Source: Pseudomonas laurylsulfativorans (GTDB lineage Bacteria > Pseudomonadota > Gammaproteobacteria > Pseudomonadales > Pseudomonadaceae). From it: DNA of 64,000 nt. Below are positions 15,781 to 23,964 of the stretch, piece by piece. Within the stretch, counting starts at the first letter, position 1, and each line of letters begins with the position of its first letter. The stretch is from NCBI RefSeq assembly GCF_002906155.1, contig NZ_MUJK01000010.1:149508-213507 (forward strand), written 5' to 3'. The notes under the pieces were generated by a model. It saw nothing but the letters and a program-made list of their open reading frames with translations. It made no database searches and was not told the origin of the DNA. The position numbers and the translations under genes are program-made.

Positions 15781-17319
15781 TCAGTTCGCCACGCCGTCGG
15801 CGCGTTGGCGCGGCAAAGCCAGTTGCAGCAGGTTGGATTCGTTGGCCTGGTCGCGGCTCAATTCGCCGCGCATCGCGCCTTCACACAACACCAGGATGCG
15901 GTCGGAAATACCCATGACTTCCATCAAGTCGCTGGACACCACAATCACCGCGATCCCCTCGGCGGCCAGGTTATGGATGATCTGGTAGATCTCGGCCTTG
16001 GCACCGATGTCGATGCCGCGAGTGGGTTCGTCAAGCAGCAGCACCTTCATCGGCATCGACAGCCAGCGGCCGAGAATGGCCTTCTGCTGATTACCGCCGG
16101 AAAGAAACTTGATCGGCTGCCCGGCGTGTGGCGTTTTCACCTTGAGCGCCTTGATCTGCTGGTCGGCGTTGTCCTTCTCCCACAGACCACGCAACAGGCA
16201 GCCGAAGGTGGAATGGGCGCCGCGTGCGCTGATATTGATGTTCTCGGCGACGCTGGCCAGCGGCAGGATGCCTTCCTTCTTGCGGTCCTCGGGGCACAAC
16301 AGGATGCCAGCGGCAATCGCGTCCCGGGGTGAACGCAGCTTCAGTTCATGGCCACGAAGTTTCAGCTGTCCGGCGCTGTTGCGCGCCAGGCCACTGAGCA
16401 AGCGCAACAACTCGGTGCGACCGGCCCCAACCAGCCCGAACAGCCCGAGGATTTCGCCTTTGTGCACCTCGAAACTCACCGGCTCTCGCAACCCCGGCCC
16501 GAGCAGGCCATCGACCTTGAGCGCCACCGCACCGCGCTGGCGCGGGCGGTAATCGTAGATGTCCTGGATATCGCGCCCGACCATGCAGGTGACCAGTTGA
16601 TCGTGGGTCAGCTGGCTCATGTCGTCGAACGTGCGCACATAGCGCCCATCCTTGAACACCGTCACCGCGTCGCAGATGCGGAACACTTCTTCCATGCGAT
16701 GAGAGACATAGAGCACCACTTTGCCCTCGTCGCGCAGCCGGCCGATGATCGCCATCAAGCGCTCGATCTCTCGCGCCGAAAGGCTGCTGGTGGGTTCGTC
16801 GAAGGCAATCACATGGGCGCCACGGGACAACGCCTTGGCGATTTCCACCAGTTGCCGCTGACCGAGGGACAGGCGCCCGACTTTCTCTTGCGGATCGATT
16901 TCATCGGCCAGGCCCTTGAGACAGGCCAGTGCCTGCTGACGCAAGGTGCCGCGATTGATCAGGCCGAAACTGGCCGGCAGATGCCCGAGAAACAGGTTCT
17001 CCGCCACGGTCATTTCCGGAACCAGATGCAGCTCCTGGTGGATCACCGCGACGCCACTGCCGATGCTGTCGGCGGTGGACTTGAAGTCCATCGTCTGCTC
17101 ACCGATCTGCAAGGCACCGCTGCTGGGTATGTAGGCCCCACCGAGGATCTTCAGCAGCGTCGACTTGCCCGCACCGTTCTCGCCCATCAAGGCATGAACC
17201 TGCCCGGGATGGGCGACGAAGCTGATGTTGTCCAGCGCCTTAACCCCGGGAAAGGTCTTGCCAATCCCGTTGAAGCGCAAGCTGCCGCTGTGTTGTTGTG
17301 TATTTGTTTGTGCGTGCAT
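15781..17319 (-). CDS. araG: L-arabinose/D-galactose ABC transporter ATPase
   Basis: 512 residues with two fused ABC domains, as in AraG and RbsA. Domain 1: Walker A GENGAGKST, signature LSLGQRQLVEIAKAL, Walker B VIAFDEPTSSLS. Domain 2 has the degenerate Walker A GLVGAGRTE, then LSGGNQQKAILGRWL and VLLLDEPTRGID. It powers import of the sugar bound by AraF. The start at 17319 (MHAQTN) is preferred to one five codons upstream because GAGGTG lies at the right distance before it. Confidence 0.94.
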   Translation of the reverse strand: MHAQTNTQQHSGSLRFNGIGKTFPGVKALDNISFVAHPGQVHALMGENGAGKSTLLKILGGAYIPSSGALQIGEQTMDFKSTADSIGSGVAVIHQELHLVPEMTVAENLFLGHLPASFGLINRGTLRQQALACLKGLADEIDPQEKVGRLSLGQRQLVEIAKALSRGAHVIAFDEPTSSLSAREIERLMAIIGRLRDEGKVVLYVSHRMEEVFRICDAVTVFKDGRYVRTFDDMSQLTHDQLVTCMVGRDIQDIYDYRPRQRGAVALKVDGLLGPGLREPVSFEVHKGEILGLFGLVGAGRTELLRLLSGLARNSAGQLKLRGHELKLRSPRDAIAAGILLCPEDRKKEGILPLASVAENINISARGAHSTFGCLLRGLWEKDNADQQIKALKVKTPHAGQPIKFLSGGNQQKAILGRWLSMPMKVLLLDEPTRGIDIGAKAEIYQIIHNLAAEGIAVIVVSSDLMEVMGISDRILVLCEGAMRGELSRDQANESNLLQLALPRQRADGVAN

Positions 17320-17384
17320 AACCCACCTCTTCACACCGATCAGGCAGCCCCGTCGGTGGGGCCGCCGCTGAAATCAAACGGCCG

Positions 17385-18389
17385 TCAGTTCCACAGGCCG
17401 ATCTTTTCCAGCTCCTGCTTGAAGTTGTCGCGGGTGATCAGCGTCACGTCGTCCATAGCCGTGAATTTCGCAGGTTCTTTGCCGGTGGTGACCCACTCGT
17501 ACATCATGCTGGCGGTGTTGTAGCCCTCGATGTGCGGGCTCGGCAGCATCGAGCCATAGAAACCGCTATCGGGTTTCTTCAGCTCGCCGATGGCGTCGGT
17601 ACCGTTGATACCGATGCCGATCACATTGGCCGCAGCGAAACCCGCGCTCTCGGTGGCGCGCACTCCGCCGAGCACAGTGTTGTCGTTCATGCCGCCGATG
17701 ATCAGGTTCTTCGCCGCCCCCGGCAGTTTCACCAGGGCCGAGTTGGTGGCATCCATGCTGCCGGGTACGTCGAGAGTCTTCAGAGCCGAGAACAGGATGT
17801 GGTCCTTAGGCATGCCGGCGTCTTCCAGCGCTTTTACCGAACCGTCGGTGCGCTTCTTGCCGGTGTCGAGTTCGTTGTAGGTGTTGATTACCGCGTAGGT
17901 GTCTTTCCAGTCCCAGCCACGCTTCTTCGCTTCGGTGGCCATGGCGTTGCCCTGCTTCTGGCCGACTTCGAAAGCAGCCATGCCAAGGTACGGCACGTCT
18001 TCCATGAACTTGCCGCTGGCATCGACGAAACGGTCATCGACCGCAATCACTTTCAACCCGTTGAGTTTGGCCTTGGCCATGATCGCCGGGCCGAGGGACA
18101 CGTCCGGCGGGCAGATCACGAAACCCTTGGCACCGTTGGCCGCGAGGCTGTCGATGGCCGAAAGGGTTTTCTCACCGTCCGGCACGGCGATCTTGATCAG
18201 GGTGAAGCCCTTCTCTTTCCCAGCCTTTTCGGCAAAGGCCCATTCGGTCTGGAACCAGGGTTCTTCCGCTTGCTTGACCAGGAAACCGATTTTCACTTCC
18301 TCGGCCGCCAGCAGCGTGCTGCTCAGGCTGACCGCCGAGACCGCCAACGCGGCACAGCACAGGGAACGGATAGCATGACGACGATTCAT
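17385..18389 (-). CDS. araF: L-arabinose/D-galactose-binding periplasmic protein
   Basis: 334 residues with a Sec signal peptide (to about LAAEE at 29-31). The mature protein closely follows E. coli AraF: VKIGFLVKQAEEPWFQTEW, IKIAVPDGEKTLSAIDSLAA, GAKGFVICPPD, GMNDNTVLGGVRATES, GIGINGTDAI and the C-terminal VTLITRDNFKQELEKIGL. E. coli AraF binds L-arabinose and, less tightly, D-galactose. With the dgo genes nearby, galactose is the likely natural ligand here, though arabinose cannot be excluded. A 25-bp palindrome lies 80 bases upstream of the start, so this gene probably has its own promoter. Confidence 0.95.
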   Translation of the reverse strand: MNRRHAIRSLCCAALAVSAVSLSSTLLAAEEVKIGFLVKQAEEPWFQTEWAFAEKAGKEKGFTLIKIAVPDGEKTLSAIDSLAANGAKGFVICPPDVSLGPAIMAKAKLNGLKVIAVDDRFVDASGKFMEDVPYLGMAAFEVGQKQGNAMATEAKKRGWDWKDTYAVINTYNELDTGKKRTDGSVKALEDAGMPKDHILFSALKTLDVPGSMDATNSALVKLPGAAKNLIIGGMNDNTVLGGVRATESAGFAAANVIGIGINGTDAIGELKKPDSGFYGSMLPSPHIEGYNTASMMYEWVTTGKEPAKFTAMDDVTLITRDNFKQELEKIGLWN

Positions 18390-18468
18390 AAGCTGACTCC
18401 TTGTTATTGTTCTTGAGCGTTCTTTGAAAGCGTTCTTCGTAAACCAACGGGCGGTAAAGCCTTACTAC

Positions 18469-18493
18469 CAATAGTCATATCGTATGATGATTG
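18469..18493. promoter_or_regulatory. 25-bp palindrome upstream of araF, candidate GntR operator
   Basis: CAAT-N2-TCATA-N3-TATGA-N2-ATTG is a perfect interrupted palindrome at 18469-18493. Fourteen of its bases (ATCGTATGATGATT) recur in reverse orientation in front of the GntR gene at 21381-21394, which ties that regulator to araFGH. Confidence 0.65.
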
Positions 18494-18531
18494 GATTTCA
18501 GACGTAGTAATTCGCTTGAAAGCCCGATCAC

Positions 18532-19350
18532 TCAGTCGTGGTACATCACCGAGCGCCCGCCATCGATAGTGATGCACGAGGCATTGATGAACGGCGCTTC
18601 ATCGCTGGCCAGGAACACGGCGGTCATTGCCACTTCGATCGGCTGGCCGATGCGGCGCGGCGGGTGCAGGTCAAACGCGCGCTGGCGTTCGGCGTGAGGG
18701 TCGGCGAAACCGTTCCAATAATCGATGTTGATCTGGGTTTCGATGTAGCCCGGCGCGATGGCATTGACCCGAACACCCTTGGCCGCATATTCGATGCCCA
18801 GCGCGCGGGTCAGGCCGAGCAGGCCATGCTTGGCCACCGGGTACGGGAAGCAACCCGGAATGATGTGGCTGGAATGGGTGGACGCGATATTGATGATGCT
18901 GCCGATGCCCTGCTCGACCATCTGCGGCAGCACTGCCTTGCAGCCGTACCACGCACCGTCCAGGTCAATGGCAAAACAGCGACGCCAGTCTTCCTCGGTC
19001 ATTTCCAAGGGATCACGGAACACGTTGACCCCGGCGCAGTTGACCAGCACATCGATCCGGCCATGCAGGTCGATTGCCAGCCTGGCCATGGCGTGCAGAT
19101 CCTGCTGACGCGACACGTCGGCCTTGATCGCCACTACATCGGCACCTTTGTCTCGCCAGTGCGCTGCGACTTTCTCGACTTTCTCGACCTGAATGTCGCT
19201 GATGATCAACTTGGCTTGCTGGGACGCGAAGGCCGCCACAATCGCTTCGCCAATGCCCTGGGCGGCACCGGTCAGCAACACGACCTTGTTTTTCAGACGC
19301 TCGCCCTTCGGGGGCTCAGGTACGGGTGGCAATGACAGTGGTTCAGCCAT
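18532..19350 (-). CDS. SDR-family sugar 1-dehydrogenase (galactose/arabinose type)
   Basis: 272 residues. Short-chain dehydrogenase: nucleotide-binding TGAAQGIG (about 28-35), NCAG near 108, catalytic Ser in NIASTHSS and the YPVAK (Tyr-x-x-x-Lys) pair. Expected to oxidise the free aldose at C1 to the aldonolactone with NAD(P)+, the step before the SMP-30 lactonase encoded just upstream. Its own promoter is almost a copy of the dgoK promoter, so the enzyme is probably induced with galactonate catabolism. The exact sugar (D-galactose, L-arabinose, D-fucose) is inferred from context. Confidence 0.85.
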   Translation of the reverse strand: MAEPLSLPPVPEPPKGERLKNKVVLLTGAAQGIGEAIVAAFASQQAKLIISDIQVEKVEKVAAHWRDKGADVVAIKADVSRQQDLHAMARLAIDLHGRIDVLVNCAGVNVFRDPLEMTEEDWRRCFAIDLDGAWYGCKAVLPQMVEQGIGSIINIASTHSSHIIPGCFPYPVAKHGLLGLTRALGIEYAAKGVRVNAIAPGYIETQINIDYWNGFADPHAERQRAFDLHPPRRIGQPIEVAMTAVFLASDEAPFINASCITIDGGRSVMYHD

Positions 19351-19510
19351 GGATCAAGACTCCTGTTCGAAAACACGACGAAAACCGGGCATCTGTCGAT
19401 GTCCGGTCAAAAGGCGTTGAGGAAGAAACAGATGAAGGCGCAAACGTTTCAGCTCGGAAACGGTCTGAGGCACTGTCTCCGCAAGGGAGCATGGGGGAAC
19501 TTCGCTGCAT
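19343..19510 (-). CDS. Possible 55-codon leader ORF before the sugar dehydrogenase
   Basis: From the ATG at 19510 the frame runs 55 codons and its TGA overlaps the first eight bases of the dehydrogenase gene. The ribosome site and start (GGTGAAGTGATGCAG) match those of dgoK (GGTGAAGCGATGCAG) except for one base, so the start region seems to have been copied along with the promoter. The peptide is Ser/Arg/Phe-rich with no recognised domain. It may be a vestige of a duplicated dgoK start, or a leader that couples translation to the dehydrogenase. Untested. Confidence 0.35.
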   Translation of the reverse strand: MQRSSPMLPCGDSASDRFRAETFAPSSVSSSTPFDRTSTDARFSSCFRTGVLIHG

Positions 19511-19563
19511 CACTTCACCTGTTTTGTTTTTTTAAGTGTGAGTGCATGTACCTGGTGAGGCCG

Positions 19564-19616
19564 ACTATAAACCCGGCCCGAGGCAAATCTCAATATATAT
19601 ATTTACATCCCATATT
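19564..19616 (-). promoter_or_regulatory. Sugar dehydrogenase promoter with operator block (copy 2)
   Basis: Minus strand: TTGAGA (complement of 19588-19593), 18-bp spacer, TATAGT (complement of 19564-19569). The block 19585-19616 matches the dgo block 12022-12053 at 28 of 32 bases. It starts eight bases past the stop of the SMP-30 gene. Confidence 0.7.
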
Positions 19617-19623
19617 TAGGGAT

Positions 19624-20499
19624 TTATCCAACGAAGCGCGTGCAATGCTTTCCAGGTACATCCACCGGAATCGACAACACGGCCCCGTCCAACGGATGCC
19701 CCAGTGGACTTGCCGCACTGGTGATGTACAGGGTTTTCAGGTCTGCACCGCCGAACACGCAACTGGTGGGACGACTGATCGGCAGTTCAATGATCCGATC
19801 GACTTTGCCATCCGGGTTCAACCTGAGCAGGCAGCTGCCATCCCAACGGGCATTCCAAATAAAACCTTCGGCATCCATTGCCGAACCGTCCGGGCCGCCA
19901 CGCCCGTGCGGCCCCAACCAGACTTGCGGCGCATCGAGGGCTCCGTCGGTACGGATGAAATGTCGATACAGGGTACCGTCGAGGCTGTCGCCGAAGTAAA
20001 CGCTGGTGGCGTCATCGCTCCACAACAGCGTGTTGGGAATGCCCAGGTTGCGCAGCAATGGCACGACCCGTCCGCCGCGATCGATGCGAAACAGTCCACC
20101 CGAGCGTCGGACGATGGGCAGGTCTTCGCCGTGTTCTCCGATATTGTTTTGCATGGTGCCGAGCCAGAGCCGGCCCTGGGCATCGCAGCGGGCTTCGTTG
20201 GGGCGGTTGCCCGGTTGCGGATCGGCCACGCAGAGCAAAGTCAGGCGCGGTTCCAGGCCTGGAGAGTCGAGATCTAGGCGATACACGCCGCTGCTCAATG
20301 TCACCAGCGCGTCGCCGCTTTCACAAGGGATGAAGGCCGACACATGCTCCGGCATCTGCCAGATCTGTACGTTGGCGCCGATCAAGCGCAACGCCTGTTT
20401 ACCCGCGATATCCACCCAATACAATGCCTGGGTCGGCGCATCCCAGAACGGACCTTCGCCCAGTTCCGCCCGATGCCCGGTAACCGCCGTCAACGCCAT
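19624..20499 (-). CDS. SMP-30/gluconolactonase-family sugar lactonase
   Basis: 291 residues, a six-bladed propeller of the SMP-30/regucalcin/LRE family. Metal-site features: GEGPFWD near residue 15 (Glu ligand), RPNEARCDAQGRLWLGTM (Asn region), PNTLLWSDDATSVYFGDS (Asp) and RPTSCVFGG. Family members open aldonolactones to the free aldonic acids with a divalent metal. Between a GntR regulator and an SDR aldose dehydrogenase, the likely substrate is galactono- or arabinono-lactone. It is probably cytoplasmic because no signal peptide is seen. Confidence 0.87.
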   Translation of the reverse strand: MALTAVTGHRAELGEGPFWDAPTQALYWVDIAGKQALRLIGANVQIWQMPEHVSAFIPCESGDALVTLSSGVYRLDLDSPGLEPRLTLLCVADPQPGNRPNEARCDAQGRLWLGTMQNNIGEHGEDLPIVRRSGGLFRIDRGGRVVPLLRNLGIPNTLLWSDDATSVYFGDSLDGTLYRHFIRTDGALDAPQVWLGPHGRGGPDGSAMDAEGFIWNARWDGSCLLRLNPDGKVDRIIELPISRPTSCVFGGADLKTLYITSAASPLGHPLDGAVLSIPVDVPGKHCTRFVG

Positions 20500-20529
20500 G
20501 AAACCTCCTGCATTGTTCTTGTTTTTATT

Positions 20530-20614
20530 GTGTAGGAGCTAGCTTGCTAGCGATGGTGTGCCAGTGGACCTCGTGGCAGCTGATACGCCATCGCGAGCAG
20601 GCTCGCTCCTACAG
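20530..20614. repeat. REP pair (tgtaggagc class), inverted
   Basis: tgtaggagctagcttgctag at the left, an altered unit, and gagcaggctcgctcctaca at the right. Located between the GntR and SMP-30 genes. Confidence 0.88.
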
Positions 20615-20626
20615 TGATTCGAGTTG

Positions 20627-21343
20627 TCAGCTGGCTTTTCTATCGGCCATGACTTGCGGGTAGTAACGTTTGATCGCCAGGTCGGCGTTATCGATCAGGG
20701 TCATGCAGGCCCAGACACCCCGGGCGGTATCACGGGCCGCGATTGCCTGGGCCAGGTCCCGGTGAATCGGCAAGGTGCGACGCAGTTCATCCGGGTCGGC
20801 GGCGGACACTTCAAAGGCCACCGCCAGCAACGCGCCGAGGGCGGGAACCATTTGCTCGATGAATTGATTGTGGCTGGCAGCGAGAATGCACTCGTGGAAG
20901 AACTGGTCAGCACGGTTGTAATCGATGCCACTGTCCACCGCCCGCTCCAGCGCGTTGCAGGCCAGCAGGATCGCGTCCACCTGTTCGCCGGTTGCACGCT
21001 CGCAGGCCCAGCGCACGGCCATCGGTTCGATGGTGCGGCGCAGGTCGAGCAGATCGTCGACGAAGTTTTCCGGCAAGCCGCTGCGTGACAACCAGCCGAC
21101 GACTTGTGGATCGAAGAGGTTCCAGCGTCGCACCGGCAACACCCGCGTGCCGACTTTCGGCCCGACCTCGAGCATGCCTTTGGCAACGAGGGTCTTGATC
21201 GCTTCACGAATGACCGTGCGGCTCACGCCGAGCTGTTCACCGAGCTCGGCTTCGACCTTGAGTGACTCACCCGGTTTGACCTGCCCCGTGGCGAGCCAGC
21301 ATCCCAGCCAGTCGACGGTCGAAGCATGAAAGCTGCTGGACAT
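20627..21343 (-). CDS. GntR-family regulator, FadR subfamily (FCD domain)
   Basis: 238 residues. N-terminal winged helix (LKVEAELGEQLGVSRTVIREAIKTLVAKGMLE) and a C-terminal all-helical FCD ligand domain with its metal-binding pattern (LLDLRRTIEP, FHECILAASHN, HRDLAQAI). I chose ATG 21343 over an in-frame GTG two codons earlier because GAGG lies five bases before the ATG and would touch the GTG. It heads the lactonase-dehydrogenase-araFGH block and shares a 14-bp half-site with the palindrome before araF, so it probably represses the module and itself. E. coli DgoR is the same subfamily; the ligand is presumably a sugar acid. Confidence 0.88.
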   Translation of the reverse strand: MSSSFHASTVDWLGCWLATGQVKPGESLKVEAELGEQLGVSRTVIREAIKTLVAKGMLEVGPKVGTRVLPVRRWNLFDPQVVGWLSRSGLPENFVDDLLDLRRTIEPMAVRWACERATGEQVDAILLACNALERAVDSGIDYNRADQFFHECILAASHNQFIEQMVPALGALLAVAFEVSAADPDELRRTLPIHRDLAQAIAARDTARGVWACMTLIDNADLAIKRYYPQVMADRKAS

Positions 21344-21380
21344 GGACACCTCAAAGCCGTTCGCGATGGAAGCTCACGCT

Positions 21381-21394
21381 AATCATCATACGAT
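21381..21394. promoter_or_regulatory. Candidate autoregulatory GntR site
   Basis: AATCATCATACGAT here is the exact reverse complement of 18479-18492 in front of araF. It lies about 40 bases upstream of the gntR start, where it would overlap the promoter. Confidence 0.6.
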
Positions 21395-21432
21395 TGAGTG
21401 TCAATTTGATTTTATTGAATACACAGAAACTA

Positions 21433-21524
21433 CTGTGGGAGCGAGCCTGCTCGCGAAGACGGGGTCATGTCCAATGCAGATGTCGACTGACCCAGCGCTT
21501 TCGCGAGCAGGCTCGCTCCCACAG
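21433..21524. repeat. REP pair (tgtgggagc variant), inverted
   Basis: ctgtgggagcgagcctgctc and its reverse complement about 50 bases apart, separating the gntR promoter from the convergent end of the next minus-strand gene. Confidence 0.9.
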
Positions 21525-21536
21525 TATTGTTATGCG

Positions 21537-22097
21537 TCAGGGCTCGAGGCCGATGGGGAAGAACTCGCCGCCACTCCATACACCCAGCCAGCGCTGGCCG
21601 TCGATCTCGCGACTCACCGCCAGCTCCACCAATTGATAGAACACATTGCGGTGAATCAACGCTTCGAGGTTGCTGCGCACATGCACGTAAGGGGCTGGCT
21701 CCTGCGTTACCGGGTCGATGACCACACGCAGCGGATGCTCGGCACCGGCCTCGGCGGTTTCATCGACGTTGGTGGTAAAGCGCAACACCTGCGCCTCGCC
21801 CTCGCCTTCCACGTCCACCGCAATTGCCACGAACGGCGCATCGTCGACCTTGATGCCGACTTTTTCGACCGGCGTGATCAGGAAATAATCATCGCCATCG
21901 CGGCGGATGATGGTGGAGAACAGCTTGACCATCGGCTTGCGCCCGATCGGCGTGCCCAGGTAATACCAGGTGCCGTCGCGGGCAATGCGCATATCGATGT
22001 CGCCGCAGAAATCTGGATTCCACAGGTGCACCGGCGGCAAGCCTTTGGTCTTGGGGATTTGCCCCAGCAGGTCGTTGGCTTTTTGCGGGCCACTCAT
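21537..22097 (-). CDS. DUF1285 protein
   Basis: 186 residues, matches the DUF1285 family of gamma- and alphaproteobacteria. Visible are the family starts PPVHLWNPDFCGDIDMRIARDGTWYYLGTPIGR and KPMVKLFSTIIRRDGDDYFLITPVEKVGIKVDD. No signal peptide or membrane helix. The family has no established function. Sixteen bases after the stop of the DUF4823 lipoprotein gene, so the two probably share a transcript. Confidence 0.85.
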   Translation of the reverse strand: MSGPQKANDLLGQIPKTKGLPPVHLWNPDFCGDIDMRIARDGTWYYLGTPIGRKPMVKLFSTIIRRDGDDYFLITPVEKVGIKVDDAPFVAIAVDVEGEGEAQVLRFTTNVDETAEAGAEHPLRVVIDPVTQEPAPYVHVRSNLEALIHRNVFYQLVELAVSREIDGQRWLGVWSGGEFFPIGLEP

Positions 22098-22113
22098 GGC
22101 GTTCTCCTTGGTT

Positions 22114-22722
22114 TTACTGGTCGCTGAGTCCCAGCAGGCTGCGCGCGTATTGTTCCAGCGGCGGGCCCATCAGGTCTTCGGGTTTTTTATCGTGGAACGT
22201 CAGTAAACCGCCACGACTCTTGATGGTCGCAGTATCAATCAAATACTGGGTGCTGGTCTCGATCAACATGATCTGAATCATACCGCTATCGATGCCGAGA
22301 CGATCCAGGGCCTCCTGATCCAGCCACTCGTCCGAGTTGCCGATACGGTCGTCAGACTTGGCAAATCGGGTGTAGAGCAGATAGTGCGCACCGGCGGCAC
22401 GGGCTTCGCCCATGGCCTGGTCGAGGCCTTCCGGCGTACGGGCACGGCGGACCATCGGGAAGTATTCGACGAAGCCATCGAACGCGACTTCGGCAATCAC
22501 GTTGGGCCGCGGGTAAACGGCGCTACCCGGCGGCATGAAAGCGCCTTGGGCGATGTAGACGAACGAGTCCGGTTGAATGCGCAGGTTGTTTACGCGACGG
22601 CTGTCGCTGTGGTCGAGTAGCCCCGCATCGCTCATATGGTAACGAGTCCCTTCGGCCATATCGCTGACGTTCATGCAGCCACCAAGTGCCAAAACGGCCA
22701 GCAGCAAAACCAGGCTACGCAT
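22114..22722 (-). CDS. DUF4823 lipoprotein
   Basis: 202 residues. Residues 1-16 form a lipoprotein signal with the lipobox LGGC; the Cys at 16 would be lipidated. After it Asn and Val at +2/+3 suggest outer-membrane sorting (inference). The rest matches the DUF4823 family (FVYIAQGAFMPPGS, VAFDGFVEYFPMVRRA, GAHYLLYTRFAKSDDR), whose role is unknown. The start at 22722 is taken because it alone places the signal at the N-terminus; the frame runs open far upstream through a REP. Confidence 0.85.
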   Translation of the reverse strand: MRSLVLLLAVLALGGCMNVSDMAEGTRYHMSDAGLLDHSDSRRVNNLRIQPDSFVYIAQGAFMPPGSAVYPRPNVIAEVAFDGFVEYFPMVRRARTPEGLDQAMGEARAAGAHYLLYTRFAKSDDRIGNSDEWLDQEALDRLGIDSGMIQIMLIETSTQYLIDTATIKSRGGLLTFHDKKPEDLMGPPLEQYARSLLGLSDQ

Positions 22723-22828
22723 CCTATCCTCCAGAGGCCGGTGTCGGAAAACCGGCGAATGGCCGTAGGATGCAGCTTTTGCGCCAGTCCTGAACCTCCT
22801 CGACACACCAAACTTGAGAACGAACACG

Positions 22829-22959
22829 TGTGGCGAGGGGGCTTGCCCCCGTTCGGCTGCGCAGCAGTCGTAATACCGGCGCATGCGGTCTTCCAGGGAA
22901 AATGTTGGGGGCTTCTGGGACCGCTTCGCGGTCCAACGGGGGCAAGCCCCCTCACCACA
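22829..22959. repeat. REP pair (tgtggcgaggg class), inverted
   Basis: tgtggcgagggggcttgccc at the left and an inverted near-copy (one mismatch, ctcaccaca) at the right. Same class as 12639-12770, including the inner gaccgcttcgcggtc stem. Confidence 0.88.
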
Positions 22960-22967
22960 TGGCCGGA

Positions 22968-23936
22968 TCAACCACCGATAATCTTCATGACAGTCGCGCC
23001 GCCGGAGAACGCCACTTCCTGCTTGTCGCCCAAGGCTTTGACCAGCAGTCTCTGTAGCGCCGGCAAGGCCTGATGACGCGGCTTGTCCAGCAGGTCGCCG
23101 ATGTAATGGCGATTGCTCGATGACAGGCAGCCATGCAGCCACCCGGTGGAAGATAAACGCAAGCGTGAACAGGTCCGGCAGAAAGGCACACTCTCGTTGG
23201 CAATCACGCCGAAATGTCCCTGACCTGGAATTTCATAGCGCACCGCTGTCGCATCGACGGGTGCATCGGCCTGCAAGTATTCGTAGCGCTCGCCGATCAG
23301 GCTCAGCAGCTGCTGGAGGCTGACGAACTGTTGCAGAAACGCATTGGAGTCCTTAGCCAGGTGGCCCATGCGCATCAGTTCGATGAAGCGCAGTTCATAA
23401 CCTCGCTCAAGGCAGTAGTCGAGCAGCGGCATCACTTGATCGAGGTTCTGCCCGCGCAACGGCACCATGTTGACCTTGATCTTCATGCCGGCCGCACTGG
23501 CCTCGTTCATACCGTCGAGCACGGTGGCCAGGTCACCACCCCGGGCAATGCCGCGGAACGCACTGGCGTCGAGGGTATCGAGGGAAACGTTGAGACGCCG
23601 GATGCCAGCGTTCACCAGCAGCGGCAGTTTCTTCGCCAGCAACTGGCCATTGGTGGTCAGGCTGATGTCTTCCAGGCCCATCTGCCCGACCGCCGTCATG
23701 AACGCTTCGAGTTTCGGGCTGACCAGCGGCTCGCCGCCGGTAATGCGCAGGCGTTCGATGCCCGCCGCTTCAATCAGATAAGCCACGCCGCGCGCCATGG
23801 CTTCGGCCGACAATTCATCCTGCGCAGCCACCAGCCGCTTGCCGTTGGGCACGCAGTAGGTACAGGCGTAATTGCAGGCGGAGGTCAGACTGATTCGCAA
23901 GTTGCGAAAACGCCTGCCTTGACGGTCAACGATCAT
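22968..23936 (-). CDS. moaA: GTP 3',8-cyclase MoaA (paralogue)
   Basis: 322 residues. Radical-SAM enzyme of molybdenum cofactor synthesis, converting GTP to 3',8-cyclo-7,8-dihydro-GTP together with MoaC. N-terminal cluster motif CNYACTYC (about 21-28), GGEPL near 68, and the second cluster CRTC-x13-C (about 260-277). The C-terminus ends in the required Gly-Gly. GGAG lies five bases before the ATG. Pseudomonas species often carry two moaA genes and this one stands apart from other moa genes, so it is probably the extra copy. The Mo-enzyme operon at 44-48 kb would use the cofactor. Confidence 0.92.
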   Translation of the reverse strand: MIVDRQGRRFRNLRISLTSACNYACTYCVPNGKRLVAAQDELSAEAMARGVAYLIEAAGIERLRITGGEPLVSPKLEAFMTAVGQMGLEDISLTTNGQLLAKKLPLLVNAGIRRLNVSLDTLDASAFRGIARGGDLATVLDGMNEASAAGMKIKVNMVPLRGQNLDQVMPLLDYCLERGYELRFIELMRMGHLAKDSNAFLQQFVSLQQLLSLIGERYEYLQADAPVDATAVRYEIPGQGHFGVIANESVPFCRTCSRLRLSSTGWLHGCLSSSNRHYIGDLLDKPRHQALPALQRLLVKALGDKQEVAFSGGATVMKIIGG

Positions 23937-23964
23937 GGTTACTCCGGCGGAAGAATATCGGGCC

